A stretch of 56,702 nt of DNA from Odoribacter sp. (GTDB taxonomy: Bacteria > Bacteroidota > Bacteroidia > Bacteroidales > Muribaculaceae), in the NCBI GenBank assembly GCA_023663145.1, contig JAMPHZ010000018.1, positions 1 to 56,702 on the forward strand. The letters run 5' to 3'. This document shows, piece after piece, positions 42,501 to 51,631 of this stretch. Both the position numbers and the translations under genes were made by a program. Each line of letters begins with the position of its first letter. Within the stretch, counting starts at the first letter, position 1. The notes below the pieces were generated by a model. The model was not told where the DNA came from, made no database searches, and saw nothing but the letters and a program-made list of their open reading frames with translations.

Positions 42501-43763
42501 ATGCTCCGCCACGCAAATTTGATACGTTTGGCGGCGCTGATTGTCATTGCCATGCTTTCGGTTTATCCGTGTGTGGCCACCGAAGCTACCATTGATACCC
42601 TGATCGTATCGGCACAGGCACAGGCACGTATCGATTTCAAGGTCAATATCACCAATTTTGACAAGACATACCATTGCAACGACAGTGCCCTTAAGCAGGT
42701 TCTTGCACGCATCGACACCATGGTGCTTGATCCTCGCATGCGTGTGGCGCGGATCACTGTGGTGGGCACCGCATCGCCCGAAGGCCCCTACCGGAACAAT
42801 GTACGCCTTGCCACCGGTCGCGCCCGCACGTTCATCTCCATACTACAGGCTCGATATTCGTTCCCGGACAGTATCTATGCCATATCCACAGTCCCCGAAG
42901 ATTGGGAAGGCATGCGGATGATGCTCGCCGCCGACAGCACCATCCCCTACGGCGCCGAGGTGCTCAGCTTCCTTGACCGGACCGCCGACATTGACGGTGA
43001 CACCCGCGAGAGGCGTCTCAAGAGCCTCGACGGGGGCGCCCCCTACGCCTCCATGCGCCACCATGTGCTGCCCTACCTTCGCCGCGCCTCTGTGTTGGTG
43101 GACTACGATACCCACCGGCTGCGCAGCCGCATGACAATTCCTAACCGGCATATCCCGACTTCTCTGCTGACTTCAGTCCCCGCAACCACACCTGTGGATG
43201 TGGATATCCCCGTGCCCGCGGTACCGCGACGCCGCTTCTTCGCCATGAAGACCAACCTGCTGTGGGACGCCGCTCTGTGTGCCAACCTCGGCTTTGAGCT
43301 CGAATTGTGGCCCCACTGGAGTTTAGACGTGCCTGTGTGGTACTCGCCCTACGACATCACCCGGCGTTGGCGCATACGCCTGTTGGCCACACAGCCCGAG
43401 GTGCGCTATTGGCTCCACGATGCCGGTTCCGGGCATTATTTAGGCGTGCACACCTCGGTGATAGGATTCAATGTGAGCTTTGCAGGCGACTTCCGCTATC
43501 AGGATCCCAACCACGCCGCCTTCGGCCTGGGAATCGGCTATGGCTTCGCCTTTCACCTCGACAAGGCGCACCGTTGGAGCATGGAAGCGCAGATTGGCGC
43601 CGGATACCTTTCCTACAAATGGATAAAATACCACAACACCGGTCGCAAAGGCGCCGAAGTGTCACATGGCGGCGGCACCTACTGGGGGCTCACCCGTGCC
43701 GGAATAGCAATATCCTATAAGTTCTACTGCCAACGCAAGGAAAGGAGGTGGATGAAATGGTGA
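42501..43763 (+). CDS. DUF3575 outer-membrane protein of the fimbrial operon
   Basis: 420 aa from the ATG at 42501, which begins a signal peptide (LIRLAALIVIAMLSVYPCVA). An in-frame ATG at 42444 would add 19 hydrophilic residues before it. Residues ~30-200 look OmpA-like: ARITVVGTASPEGPYRNN and LATGRARTFISIL. The C-terminal ~175 residues are DUF3575, a beta-barrel (FFAMKTNLLWDAALCANLGFELEL to YKFYC). DUF3575 genes recur in Bacteroidales fimbrial clusters, beside DUF5119 and Mfa-like genes, as here. Likely an outer-membrane partner of fimbrial assembly or wall anchoring (inference). Its end overlaps the next gene by 7 nt. Confidence 0.85.
   Translation: MLRHANLIRLAALIVIAMLSVYPCVATEATIDTLIVSAQAQARIDFKVNITNFDKTYHCNDSALKQVLARIDTMVLDPRMRVARITVVGTASPEGPYRNNVRLATGRARTFISILQARYSFPDSIYAISTVPEDWEGMRMMLAADSTIPYGAEVLSFLDRTADIDGDTRERRLKSLDGGAPYASMRHHVLPYLRRASVLVDYDTHRLRSRMTIPNRHIPTSLLTSVPATTPVDVDIPVPAVPRRRFFAMKTNLLWDAALCANLGFELELWPHWSLDVPVWYSPYDITRRWRIRLLATQPEVRYWLHDAGSGHYLGVHTSVIGFNVSFAGDFRYQDPNHAAFGLGIGYGFAFHLDKAHRWSMEAQIGAGYLSYKWIKYHNTGRKGAEVSHGGGTYWGLTRAGIAISYKFYCQRKERRWMKW
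43743..43748 (+). promoter_or_regulatory. Strong Shine-Dalgarno sequence before the DUF5119 gene
   Basis: AGGAGG lies 8 nt before the ATG at 43757, inside the end of the DUF3575 gene. Such sequences are rare in Bacteroidetes. It supports the ATG start over the GTG at 43748. Confidence 0.6.
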
Positions 43764-44779
43764 GATTCCGGATTATATTCCTTGCCGCCGTGAGTCTGGT
43801 GCTTGCGTCGTGCGACGCCACAATCCACTTCTATCCCGAACCTGCCGGTGGTGCCGAGTCTAATCTGAGGTTGAACGTGGATTGGAGCGAATACGGCAAG
43901 ACCGTGCCCACTGGCATGACTGTGATATGCCACCACACCGTGACCGGCGAGAAAAAACATACTATTGACAACACCACCACCCACGTGTCGCCACGCCTGT
44001 CGGAGGGTCGCCATTGGGCCACCGTTTTCAACCTCACCGAGGATGAGTACAACTACATCGGATTCCGTGGTCTCGACGCCGTGGAGACCGCCGAGGCATA
44101 CGTCCCCAAGCAGGAGGGGCCCAAGTGGTACGGTGGCCGCACCGATGATCGCAGCTATGTAGCATGGCCACCCGAATGGCTCGCCACCGACACCATTATG
44201 ACCGACCACGTGCGCCACTCCGACAGTGGCACAAAGGTGATAGGTACCCTTCACCCGAAGAATATTATATACACCCTGCATGTGACCATTCACACCGAGA
44301 ATATAGGCAACCTGAGGGCGGCACGCGGAAGCATAAGTGGAATGGCTTCGGGCAGAAAGCTCGCCGCTGATATGCCTAATGATAACTCCGTGACAGTGGC
44401 TCACCCCATAGAGTCCGACGAATGGGCGCGCTCGCGCACATCCTCCAAGCCCGACATCGGTCTGGTGGAAGCCGACATCCGCTGCTTCGGGCTACCCGGA
44501 AACCACGGCGGTTCGCCCACCGAAAACTTCCTCGAATTCCAGGCCATGCTTGCCGACGGCAAGACCGTGCTACGCTACAATATCCCCGTAGGGCATCTTA
44601 TTTCTGAGAGTGCCCCGCCGCCTGGAAGACGCGGCGATAATCTTGACCTGTGGCTCGACCTGTGGCTTGACCCGCCGTTGCCTCCTGGAGAAAACTCCGA
44701 CTTGGGTCTTGACGTATGGGTAGAAGACTGGGAAGAGACGGACGATGTAAACATCGGTCTACATTCCAAGAAAAAATAA
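43757..44779 (+). CDS. DUF5119-type lipoprotein of the fimbrial operon
   Basis: 340 aa. Lipoprotein signal LAAVSLVLASCDATIHFYPEP, so Cys is lipidated. The mature protein matches the DUF5119 pattern of Bacteroidales fimbrial operons: LNVDWSEYGKTVPTGM, an Ig-like beta structure, then the long segment (HVTIHTENIGNL, SGMASGRKLA). These proteins are likely fimbrial anchor or accessory subunits (Mfa2/FimB role, inferred). The C-terminus is odd: an acidic Trp-rich repeat LDLWLDLWLDPPLPPGENS, then LGLDVWVEDWEE. Translation is probably coupled to the DUF3575 gene. Confidence 0.82.
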   Translation: MVRFRIIFLAAVSLVLASCDATIHFYPEPAGGAESNLRLNVDWSEYGKTVPTGMTVICHHTVTGEKKHTIDNTTTHVSPRLSEGRHWATVFNLTEDEYNYIGFRGLDAVETAEAYVPKQEGPKWYGGRTDDRSYVAWPPEWLATDTIMTDHVRHSDSGTKVIGTLHPKNIIYTLHVTIHTENIGNLRAARGSISGMASGRKLAADMPNDNSVTVAHPIESDEWARSRTSSKPDIGLVEADIRCFGLPGNHGGSPTENFLEFQAMLADGKTVLRYNIPVGHLISESAPPPGRRGDNLDLWLDLWLDPPLPPGENSDLGLDVWVEDWEETDDVNIGLHSKKK

Positions 44780-44856
44780 ACAGAGCATTATATCCGAAAA
44801 CATTACTTAATCAAATAAACCAAATTCTATAAATAAACCAAATTCAAAACACAGAC

Positions 44857-46554
44857 ATGAAATCTAAAAAATTTCTGATGGCTTTCGCAGCCATCGCAGC
44901 CATCTCCACAGTGAGCTGCACTCAGGAAGAAGAGCTGCTTACCGGCAGCGGCAACAATGATCAGGCACCCGATGGTGATGCCATTGCGTTCGGAACCTAC
45001 CTTAACTCGGCTCCCGAATCGCGTGCCGAGGTGATGGACCTTCCCGCCCTGAAGGAAAAGGGATTCGGTGTGTTCGCCTACTACACCGGTACAGAGGACT
45101 ACAACATTAAAGACCCCAAGCATGTGCCCAACTTCATGTACAATCAGGAAGTTACCTGGGCCGACAACGACGAAGGCGGCATGTGGCAGTACTCCCCCGT
45201 GAAGTATTGGCCCTCCAATGCTTTGGAGAAAGTATCGTTCTTCGCCTACGCTCCTTACATTGAAACTCCCGGAGCCACCGGCATCACCGCTTTCACAGCC
45301 AACACTGCGGAGGGCGACCCCAAGCTCTCGTTCAAGATGGACGAGGATGTCGACAAGCAGGTCGACCTGCTCTACAGCAACAATGCAATGGATATCCGCA
45401 AGCAGGCCATTGCCGAAAAGGTGAATCTCCGATTCAAGCACGCCCTCTCGCGCATAGGCTTCAAGCGCGTGGCTGTTGTCGATGAGTTTAATGAAGAAAA
45501 TGGTAATAATGATGACAATTTAAATTCCAATTCCAATGGCACGCCGAGCTATAATCAGCATAGCTTTAAGCTTACTGACAAATCGACTGTGGTAATCAAC
45601 AGCGTGTCGATATCTTCAAGCGATTTTGGCGACAGCGGCGATCTCAACCTCCGTACCGGCGAATGGGAGAATTATGTAGCCAAATCACACACTTACACAC
45701 TCACCGCCGAAAATGGCGATTTCATCAACAACACTCTCACTCCCGATGACGCTACCACAGTGAAGAGACTCACCAACGACGATAAATATCTGATGGTGAT
45801 GCCCACTCCCGTTATAGACGAAAACAGCAACGAAGAAATCCCCGTTATGGTGACTGTCAATTTTGATGTCATCACCGAGGATCCCAAGCTTGCCGAAGGA
45901 GAAAGCAAAATCACAAGCGAGGTAACTGCACCCTTCAAATTTGCGTTCAAGGCCGGCAAATCGTATAATTTCGTGCTTCACATCGGCCTGACATCCGTGA
46001 AACTCGATGCTACAGTCGAAGAGTGGTCTGATACTAACAACGAAGGAGTGGAAAACTATGTTGTAAATACTCCCGTCAATAATGCCTACACTCTTGTTCT
46101 CGATGCCCTTGATGGCCGATTCAGAAACGGCAGCGCCTATTATATAATGTCAAAGTACGACATGAATCTGGAAACCGGAGAAGTGGCTGATGCCGTGTTT
46201 CAAATTCCCTACTTCTATAACAACAAGAGCGAGCAATTCTGGAACGACCCCGCAAATGATATATACTTGAAGTATCAGTTAGACAAATATGGCTTTACAT
46301 GCTGGTGCGACCACATTATTGAAAATCTTGAATACCCGATGCAGCTTCATGAGAAATATGACATTGAAGGCCGATTTAAAGGATTTAAATACTACAGCCC
46401 CACACCGCTTCTCTTCGAAGATAAGGATGGCGACTTCAATGCTCCGGACCTGCTGATACCGTCGGAAACGAGCATCACCATTAAGGCAGACGACGAGACC
46501 AAATTCCGCGTCCTCTACGCCGTATGGCCAATCGGCGAGAACCGTCTGGATTAA
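44857..46554 (+). CDS. Mfa-like fimbrillin lipoprotein (major fimbrial subunit candidate)
   Basis: 565 aa. Signal with lipobox STVSCTQEEE. N-terminal fimbrillin domain (DAIAFGTYLNSAPESRAEVM, FGVFAYYTG, YSPVKYWPSNALEKVSFFAYAPY) and the conserved VNLRFKHALSRIGFKRV, hallmarks of the Mfa_like_1/fimbrillin family. Such precursors are exported as lipoproteins, then cut by a surface Arg/Lys protease and polymerised by strand exchange. Candidate sites are Arg56 (ESRAEV) and nearby residues. The insert EENGNNDDNLNSNSN at ~210-225 is low-complexity. Last gene of the operon and the best candidate for the pilin. Confidence 0.87.
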   Translation: MKSKKFLMAFAAIAAISTVSCTQEEELLTGSGNNDQAPDGDAIAFGTYLNSAPESRAEVMDLPALKEKGFGVFAYYTGTEDYNIKDPKHVPNFMYNQEVTWADNDEGGMWQYSPVKYWPSNALEKVSFFAYAPYIETPGATGITAFTANTAEGDPKLSFKMDEDVDKQVDLLYSNNAMDIRKQAIAEKVNLRFKHALSRIGFKRVAVVDEFNEENGNNDDNLNSNSNGTPSYNQHSFKLTDKSTVVINSVSISSSDFGDSGDLNLRTGEWENYVAKSHTYTLTAENGDFINNTLTPDDATTVKRLTNDDKYLMVMPTPVIDENSNEEIPVMVTVNFDVITEDPKLAEGESKITSEVTAPFKFAFKAGKSYNFVLHIGLTSVKLDATVEEWSDTNNEGVENYVVNTPVNNAYTLVLDALDGRFRNGSAYYIMSKYDMNLETGEVADAVFQIPYFYNNKSEQFWNDPANDIYLKYQLDKYGFTCWCDHIIENLEYPMQLHEKYDIEGRFKGFKYYSPTPLLFEDKDGDFNAPDLLIPSETSITIKADDETKFRVLYAVWPIGENRLD

Positions 46555-46594
46555 CCCAATACGGCTCCCGGCCTCCTTTAGAGGCAGAAAACAT

Positions 46595-46628
46595 CAACCC
46601 CGTGCACCCCGATGCGCGGGGTTTTTAT
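46595..46628 (+). terminator. Terminator of the fimbrial operon
   Basis: AACCCCGTGC and GCGCGGGGTT form the stem around a short loop, followed by TTTATT. Confidence 0.88.
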
Positions 46629-46670
46629 TAGATTAGATTCGTTTTTCTGGAATTTTTGAGGGTGATAAAA

Positions 46671-46700
46671 TTGTTTAATCAATTCTTTTCGGTAACTTTG
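46671..46700 (+). promoter_or_regulatory. Promoter of the ispF-HAD-polA operon
   Basis: TTG (46671-46673), 19 nt, TAACTTTG (46693-46700). Leader about 70 nt. Confidence 0.7.
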
Positions 46701-46776
46701 CCTGACATCATTATATGTTGATGGCGCGATATCTGCAATGTTGAATTGAATATGGAATTATATCAAGAAGTTTGTT

Positions 46777-47262
46777 ATGAAATGTGATTTCAGGATAGGT
46801 AACGGTTTTGATGTGCACAGGCTTGTGGAGGGGCGTCGGTGTATAATATGTGGTGTGGATATTCCATATGATAAAGGATTGCTTGGACACAGCGATGCTG
46901 ATGTGGCGTTACATGCTCTCAGTGATGCTTTGCTTGGCGCTGTGGCATTGGGTGACATAGGTAAACATTTTCCTGACACAGATCCCCGATGGGAGGGTGC
47001 TGACTCGCGCCGGTTGCTGCGGGCAGTTGTAGAACTTCTGTCGGCCAAGGGGTGGCAGCCTGTAAATGTAGATGTCACGATAATAGCGCAGGCTCCAAAG
47101 ATGTTGCCATATATAGATAGAATGAGAGGCAATGTGGCGTCTGACCTGGGTGTGTCAGTTGATTGTGTGTCAGTCAAGGCTACTACAACAGAGAAACTCG
47201 GATTTACCGGCAGGGGAGAGGGTATTGCAGCCCAGGCTGTGGCAATGGTAGAGAAGATATAG
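46777..47262 (+). CDS. ispF: 2-C-methyl-D-erythritol 2,4-cyclodiphosphate synthase
   Basis: 161 aa. IspF cyclises the diphosphocytidyl-methylerythritol phosphate to the cyclodiphosphate in the non-mevalonate isoprenoid pathway. Metal ligands are in FDVHRL (Asp12, His14) and a third His in the [19 protein letters not shown] helix. KHFPDTDP and the C-terminal [21 protein letters not shown] complete the family pattern. Usual family length is 155-165 aa. The HAD gene begins 3 nt after the stop. The other pathway genes are not in the window. Confidence 0.96.
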   Translation: MKCDFRIGNGFDVHRLVEGRRCIICGVDIPYDKGLLGHSDADVALHALSDALLGAVALGDIGKHFPDTDPRWEGADSRRLLRAVVELLSAKGWQPVNVDVTIIAQAPKMLPYIDRMRGNVASDLGVSVDCVSVKATTTEKLGFTGRGEGIAAQAVAMVEKI

Positions 47263-47265
47263 ACT

Positions 47266-48105
47266 ATGAAGACATTATATATAACTGACCTTGACGGCAC
47301 TTTTCTTGGCGATGATGCATTGGTGAGTGCGAGGTCGGCTGCTACGGTAACGGCACTGAGTCATGCGGGTGCCTTGATTTCAGTAGCAACGGCGCGTACT
47401 CCGGCCACTGTTGTGCCTCTGATGAAAGATACCTATACGACGGCCGATATGGTGGTTATGACCGGTGCGGCGATGTGGAACCGGCCCGGAGGGCGTTTCG
47501 GCGAGATAACGTTACTGTCACCGGGCATGGCACATGCGGTGATGTCAGGATTTGAGGGCAGTGGTGTGCATCCGTTCTGCTATACTCTTACAGGCGACCG
47601 TATGCTTGATGTATATCATGCTGCTCCACGCCTCAACCGGGCCGAGGAAATGTTTGTTGATCTTCGCAAGGGGCTCGAGTTGAAAAAATTTCATCTTGCC
47701 CAGGCCGCTCCTCAGGAAGCGCTTGATCGCATGGCTCTTGCTTTTGCAATGGGCCCGAAAGACGCTATCGTGGCTGTGGCTGATAGGCTCAAGGAAACCA
47801 CAGATTGCTATGTGTCTTATTATAAGGATACTTATCTGCCGGATTCATGGTTGCTTGAGGTATTTGCCGCCGGTGTCTCAAAAGCTGCCGGTGTGCAGCG
47901 CCTGTCAGCCAGGCTGGGTGTTGACCGTGTAGTTGTGTTCGGAGATAACCTCAATGATATACCTATGATGCGGGTGGCTACTGTGGCTGTGGCGGTAGAC
48001 AACGCCCTTGATGAGACAAAAGAAGCCGCAGATGTGATAATCGGGCCAAACACAAGTGACTCCGTGGCCCGTTATATACAGGAAGACTACGAAAAGAATA
48101 GATGA
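47266..48105 (+). CDS. Cof-type HAD phosphatase
   Basis: 279 aa. HAD superfamily, IIB cap class. Motif I TDLDGTFLGDD (nucleophile Asp8, acid Asp10), motif II VATARTPATV, motif III Lys near SKAAGV and motif IV VVFGDNLNDIPMM. Typical substrates are sugar phosphates, flavin phosphates or pyridoxal phosphate; the exact one cannot be told. It sits between ispF and polA (3-nt and 1-nt gaps), so the three form one operon without an obvious shared pathway. Confidence 0.9.
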   Translation: MKTLYITDLDGTFLGDDALVSARSAATVTALSHAGALISVATARTPATVVPLMKDTYTTADMVVMTGAAMWNRPGGRFGEITLLSPGMAHAVMSGFEGSGVHPFCYTLTGDRMLDVYHAAPRLNRAEEMFVDLRKGLELKKFHLAQAAPQEALDRMALAFAMGPKDAIVAVADRLKETTDCYVSYYKDTYLPDSWLLEVFAAGVSKAAGVQRLSARLGVDRVVVFGDNLNDIPMMRVATVAVAVDNALDETKEAADVIIGPNTSDSVARYIQEDYEKNR

Positions 48106-48106
48106 T

Positions 48107-50866
48107 ATGGAAGAAAAGAAGCTGTTCCTGCTCGATGCGTATGCGCTCATATACCGCGCCTATTATGCGCTTATACGGGCGCCTCGTTTCACGACAGGTG
48201 GGTTTAACACCTCGGCTATATTCGGTTTCTGCAACACTCTTGATGAAGTGTTGCGCAAGGAAAATCCCGGTTACATAGCAGTGTGCTTTGACCCGGCCGG
48301 CGGACACACGTTCAGGCATGACGTTTATCCTGAATACAAAGCGCAGCGGGATAAACAACCTGAAGATATCACGCTTGCCATTCCATATATAAAACGAATA
48401 CTTGAGGCCTATCATATTCCGGTAATAGAATGTGCAGGTTATGAGGCCGACGATGTCATAGGCACGTTGGCCGTGCGTGCCGCTGCCGAAGGATTCACGA
48501 CCTATATGATGACTCCTGACAAGGATTACGGTCAACTGGTGACTGACCGGATATTGCAGTACCGCCCGTCGTTGAGGGGGCAGGGTTTTGAGATCCGCGG
48601 CCCCGAACAGGTGTGCGGGCGATATGGCATCAAGTCACCTGATCAGGTGATAGACTTGCTCGCTCTTGAGGGAGATGCAAGCGATAATGTGCCCGGATGC
48701 CCCGGAGTAGGAGAAAAGACTGCAGCCAGACTTATTGATCAATGGGGCAGTGTGGAAAACATGCTTGCCCATGTAGATGAAATAAAAGGAGCATTACAGA
48801 AAAAAATAAAAGATAATGCCGAGCAGATAAAGTTCTCGAAATTTCTGGTAACAATCAAGACCGATGTGCCGCTGGATATTGCGCCCGAGGATCTGCGTCG
48901 CGCCGAACCATCGATATCTGCTCTTGCCGGCATCTATGATGAGCTGGAGTTCAAGACATTGGCTGCGCGCCTTAAGAACTGTCATGGCGAGGTTGTAGCT
49001 GAGGCTTCCACAGCACCTGCCTCTGCTCCGGGTCTGTTCGATAATATTGAAGATGGTGATGGTGAAAGTAATCAGCAGGCCATAGAAGACGGCCTTAAGA
49101 CAGATGTGCTTGAGAGTGCCGGAGATATATCGTCGTTTCTTGAGAAAGTCATGAAGTCAGATTCACCCGTCGGGCTTGCCGCGTATATATCAGGAGAAGA
49201 GGCTATGACCGCTACCCTTCATGGCGTGGCCGTCTCGATAGCCGGAGCTTCGGCATATATACCAATGCCGGCGTTTGCCACCGACAGGGCATCGGTGCTT
49301 GAACTTCTCGAGCCTGTTATAGCAGGGACTTCTGAGATTGTGTGTCATGATGTGAAGCGCCTCATGGTAGTGTTGCGGCGGCTCGGGGTAATGTGGACAG
49401 CGCCTTATTTTGACACTTCGGTGGCGCATTACCTTCTTGCTCCCGAAACACCTCATGATTTGCCTACTGTAGCTGTGGCCATGCTCAAGCGACGCACTTC
49501 CGACTATGCCCTCTCGGCAACCGAGCGCCGTAAGGTGCGTTATGCCGATGTGACAGAGGCAGCTGCCGCCATGGGGGAATATGCTACAGTGACACGGGAG
49601 TTGCGCACGGCGCTTGTCAGCAAACTTCAGGAACAGAACCTTTACAGGCTTTATACTGATATCGAATCACCTTTCATTTCCGTTCTTGCTTCAATGGAGT
49701 GGGAGGGAGTCCGCATTGATACCGCCGAACTTGCCGCTTTGTCGCGGCGGCTCACTGCCCGCCTTGACGGACTTGAGGAACAGGTATATGCCCTTGCCGG
49801 TACGCGTTTCAACATAGGGTCGCCGATGCAGGTGGGGCAAGTTCTTTTTGAGAAACTTGCGATAGACCCTTCGGCCAAGAAAACCAAGCGTGGCGCTTAT
49901 TCCACAACGGAGGAGATTCTTGAGAAACTTGCACCTGCGCATCCGATAGTAGGGCTGATACTTGAGATCCGTGGTCTCAAGAAGTTGCTTGCCACCTATG
50001 TCGATGCATTGCCGCTGCTTATCAATCCCGGCACAGGCAAGATTCATACCACGTATAATCAGATTGTAACGGCCACAGGGCGCATATCATCCACCAACCC
50101 CAACCTGCAGAATATACCAGTGCGTACCGATGACGGCCGCGAGATACGGCGTGCTTTCATCCCCGACGAAGGAGACATCATGCTATCGGCCGATTATTCC
50201 CAGATAGAACTCCGTCTGATAGCAGACATCAGTGGAGATCCCGGCATGGTGGAGGCATTCAATGCCGGTGAGGATATACACCGCGCCACAGCAGCCAAGA
50301 TTTTTCATGAGAGTCTTGACAGTGTGACGGATTCGCAGCGTCGCAGTGCCAAGACTGCCAATTTCGGCATCATTTACGGAATCTCGGCTTTCGGTCTCTC
50401 GGAACGTCTGGGTATTCCCCGTGCCGAGGCTAAAGCTTTGATTGAAAATTACATGAAGACATATCCTCTTGTAAAGGAATATATGGAAAACTCCATCGTG
50501 AAAGCCCGGGAGCAGGGGTATGTCACAACTATTCATGGCCGTAAGCGGTTCTTGCCCGACATAAATTCCCGCAACGGCGCATTACGTGGCTATGCTGAGC
50601 GCAATGCCATCAATGCACCGTTGCAAGGATCAGCGGCTGATATAATAAAGATTGCCATGATTGCCATTGACCGCCGTATACGCGAGGAGGGGCTGCGTTC
50701 GCGTATGATAATGCAGGTGCATGACGAACTTGTGTTTAATGTCAAGCCTGAAGAATCAGCCATACTGCATGATATAGTGGTAAAGGAGATGGAAAATGCC
50801 TATCGTGGTCGTGTTACCCTTGAGGTAAGTGTCGGGAGTGGCCGGAACTGGCTCGAGGCTCATTGA
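48107..50866 (+). CDS. polA: DNA polymerase I, with a degenerate 3'-5' exonuclease domain
   Basis: 919 aa. The 5' nuclease domain (1-~290) keeps FLLDAYALIYRAYYA, CAGYEADDVIGTLA, TPDKDYGQLV and GDASDNVPGCPGVGEKTAA. The proofreading domain (~350-540) keeps the fold but not the catalytic acids: the DxE of motif I reads AYIS (residues 359-362), motif II reads HDVKRLMVVL and lacks the Asp, and motif III YxxxD reads YATVT. The polymerase is intact: motif A DYSQIEL (Asp696), motif B RRSAKTANFGIIYG (Lys749), motif C VHDEL (Asp873). The enzyme should fill gaps and remove primers without proofreading, like Taq (inference). Start chosen at MEEKK; ATG follows the HAD stop by 1 nt. Confidence 0.95.
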   Translation: MEEKKLFLLDAYALIYRAYYALIRAPRFTTGGFNTSAIFGFCNTLDEVLRKENPGYIAVCFDPAGGHTFRHDVYPEYKAQRDKQPEDITLAIPYIKRILEAYHIPVIECAGYEADDVIGTLAVRAAAEGFTTYMMTPDKDYGQLVTDRILQYRPSLRGQGFEIRGPEQVCGRYGIKSPDQVIDLLALEGDASDNVPGCPGVGEKTAARLIDQWGSVENMLAHVDEIKGALQKKIKDNAEQIKFSKFLVTIKTDVPLDIAPEDLRRAEPSISALAGIYDELEFKTLAARLKNCHGEVVAEASTAPASAPGLFDNIEDGDGESNQQAIEDGLKTDVLESAGDISSFLEKVMKSDSPVGLAAYISGEEAMTATLHGVAVSIAGASAYIPMPAFATDRASVLELLEPVIAGTSEIVCHDVKRLMVVLRRLGVMWTAPYFDTSVAHYLLAPETPHDLPTVAVAMLKRRTSDYALSATERRKVRYADVTEAAAAMGEYATVTRELRTALVSKLQEQNLYRLYTDIESPFISVLASMEWEGVRIDTAELAALSRRLTARLDGLEEQVYALAGTRFNIGSPMQVGQVLFEKLAIDPSAKKTKRGAYSTTEEILEKLAPAHPIVGLILEIRGLKKLLATYVDALPLLINPGTGKIHTTYNQIVTATGRISSTNPNLQNIPVRTDDGREIRRAFIPDEGDIMLSADYSQIELRLIADISGDPGMVEAFNAGEDIHRATAAKIFHESLDSVTDSQRRSAKTANFGIIYGISAFGLSERLGIPRAEAKALIENYMKTYPLVKEYMENSIVKAREQGYVTTIHGRKRFLPDINSRNGALRGYAERNAINAPLQGSAADIIKIAMIAIDRRIREEGLRSRMIMQVHDELVFNVKPEESAILHDIVVKEMENAYRGRVTLEVSVGSGRNWLEAH

Positions 50867-50893
50867 TTTATGTGCCTCGTGACGTGAGAACTG

Positions 50894-51604
50894 TTATGCC
50901 TGTTTCTTGCCTTTGGCCATTTCGCGTGTGATATAATCTGTAAGATATACCGTGAACAGCGGAAATATTATCATACCCGATATAGGCAGGATCACTGCTA
51001 CTATCTTACCTGATACAGTCACAGGTGATATGGCGCATCCGACGGTAGACATGTTCATCGCCGACCACCACAGGGCGGTCCAATAAGAATTGACATCGGG
51101 GTTGATGCCTGCCTCGCGTTGGTAGAATATCAGGGAGCAAAAGTAGCATACCAGCAGCATTATCACCAGATATGAGATAAACATGCTTGAGATGGCGTTT
51201 TTGGACAGGTATCCCATCACGATTGAAAGTGCCAGGGCACCCCGCGCAAGCGGAATGAACTTTACGAAGTAAAGCGCGTCATGGCTCAAGTGTATATCCA
51301 TCTGGTTGATGATGTTCAGATAGGGAATGGCGAGCAGTAGAAACATGAACCGGTGACCGAAGTATCGCCAACGGTTGGGGCTGTAGAACAGCTCTACAAA
51401 AAAGTCAATTATGAATACTATACATACCCAGAATTGGAATGTCATGTAGCCGTGGTTGTTCAGGAAATCGACGCGGTTGAATGTATCAATGGAAATCCAC
51501 ACGATCAGCAATAACGACAGTACAAGAACGATCATGTTGAGGGTGTCCCGGATATAGCGTCCGCTTTTCTTTACGGGCTCCGGATTGATGTTGGAATCGG
51601 CCAT
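50894..51604 (-). CDS. Six-helix ion channel of the K+ channel family with an altered filter
   Basis: 236 aa from the ATG at 51604 (or 245 from 51631). Hydrophobic helices lie near residues 22-41, 51-69, 80-98, a basic S4-like segment (FVKFIPLARGALALSIV), 139-157 and 200-220. The pore loop WTALWWSAMNMSTVGCAISP sits where K+ channels carry TVGYGD, so the Tyr and the second Gly of GYG are replaced by Cys and Ala. The overall form is a voltage-gated-like K+ channel subunit. Selectivity is uncertain. A short basic tail (MAKGKKQA) ends it and there is no RCK domain. Convergent with polA. Confidence 0.82.
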   Translation of the reverse strand: MADSNINPEPVKKSGRYIRDTLNMIVLVLSLLLIVWISIDTFNRVDFLNNHGYMTFQFWVCIVFIIDFFVELFYSPNRWRYFGHRFMFLLLAIPYLNIINQMDIHLSHDALYFVKFIPLARGALALSIVMGYLSKNAISSMFISYLVIMLLVCYFCSLIFYQREAGINPDVNSYWTALWWSAMNMSTVGCAISPVTVSGKIVAVILPISGMIIFPLFTVYLTDYITREMAKGKKQA

Positions 51605-51631
51605 AGGAGTAGAATTTTTAAATTTTAACAA

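Noticed and set aside
47978..48535. 185-codon minus-strand frame across the HAD-polA junction
   Set aside because: Crosses two conserved genes on the other strand.
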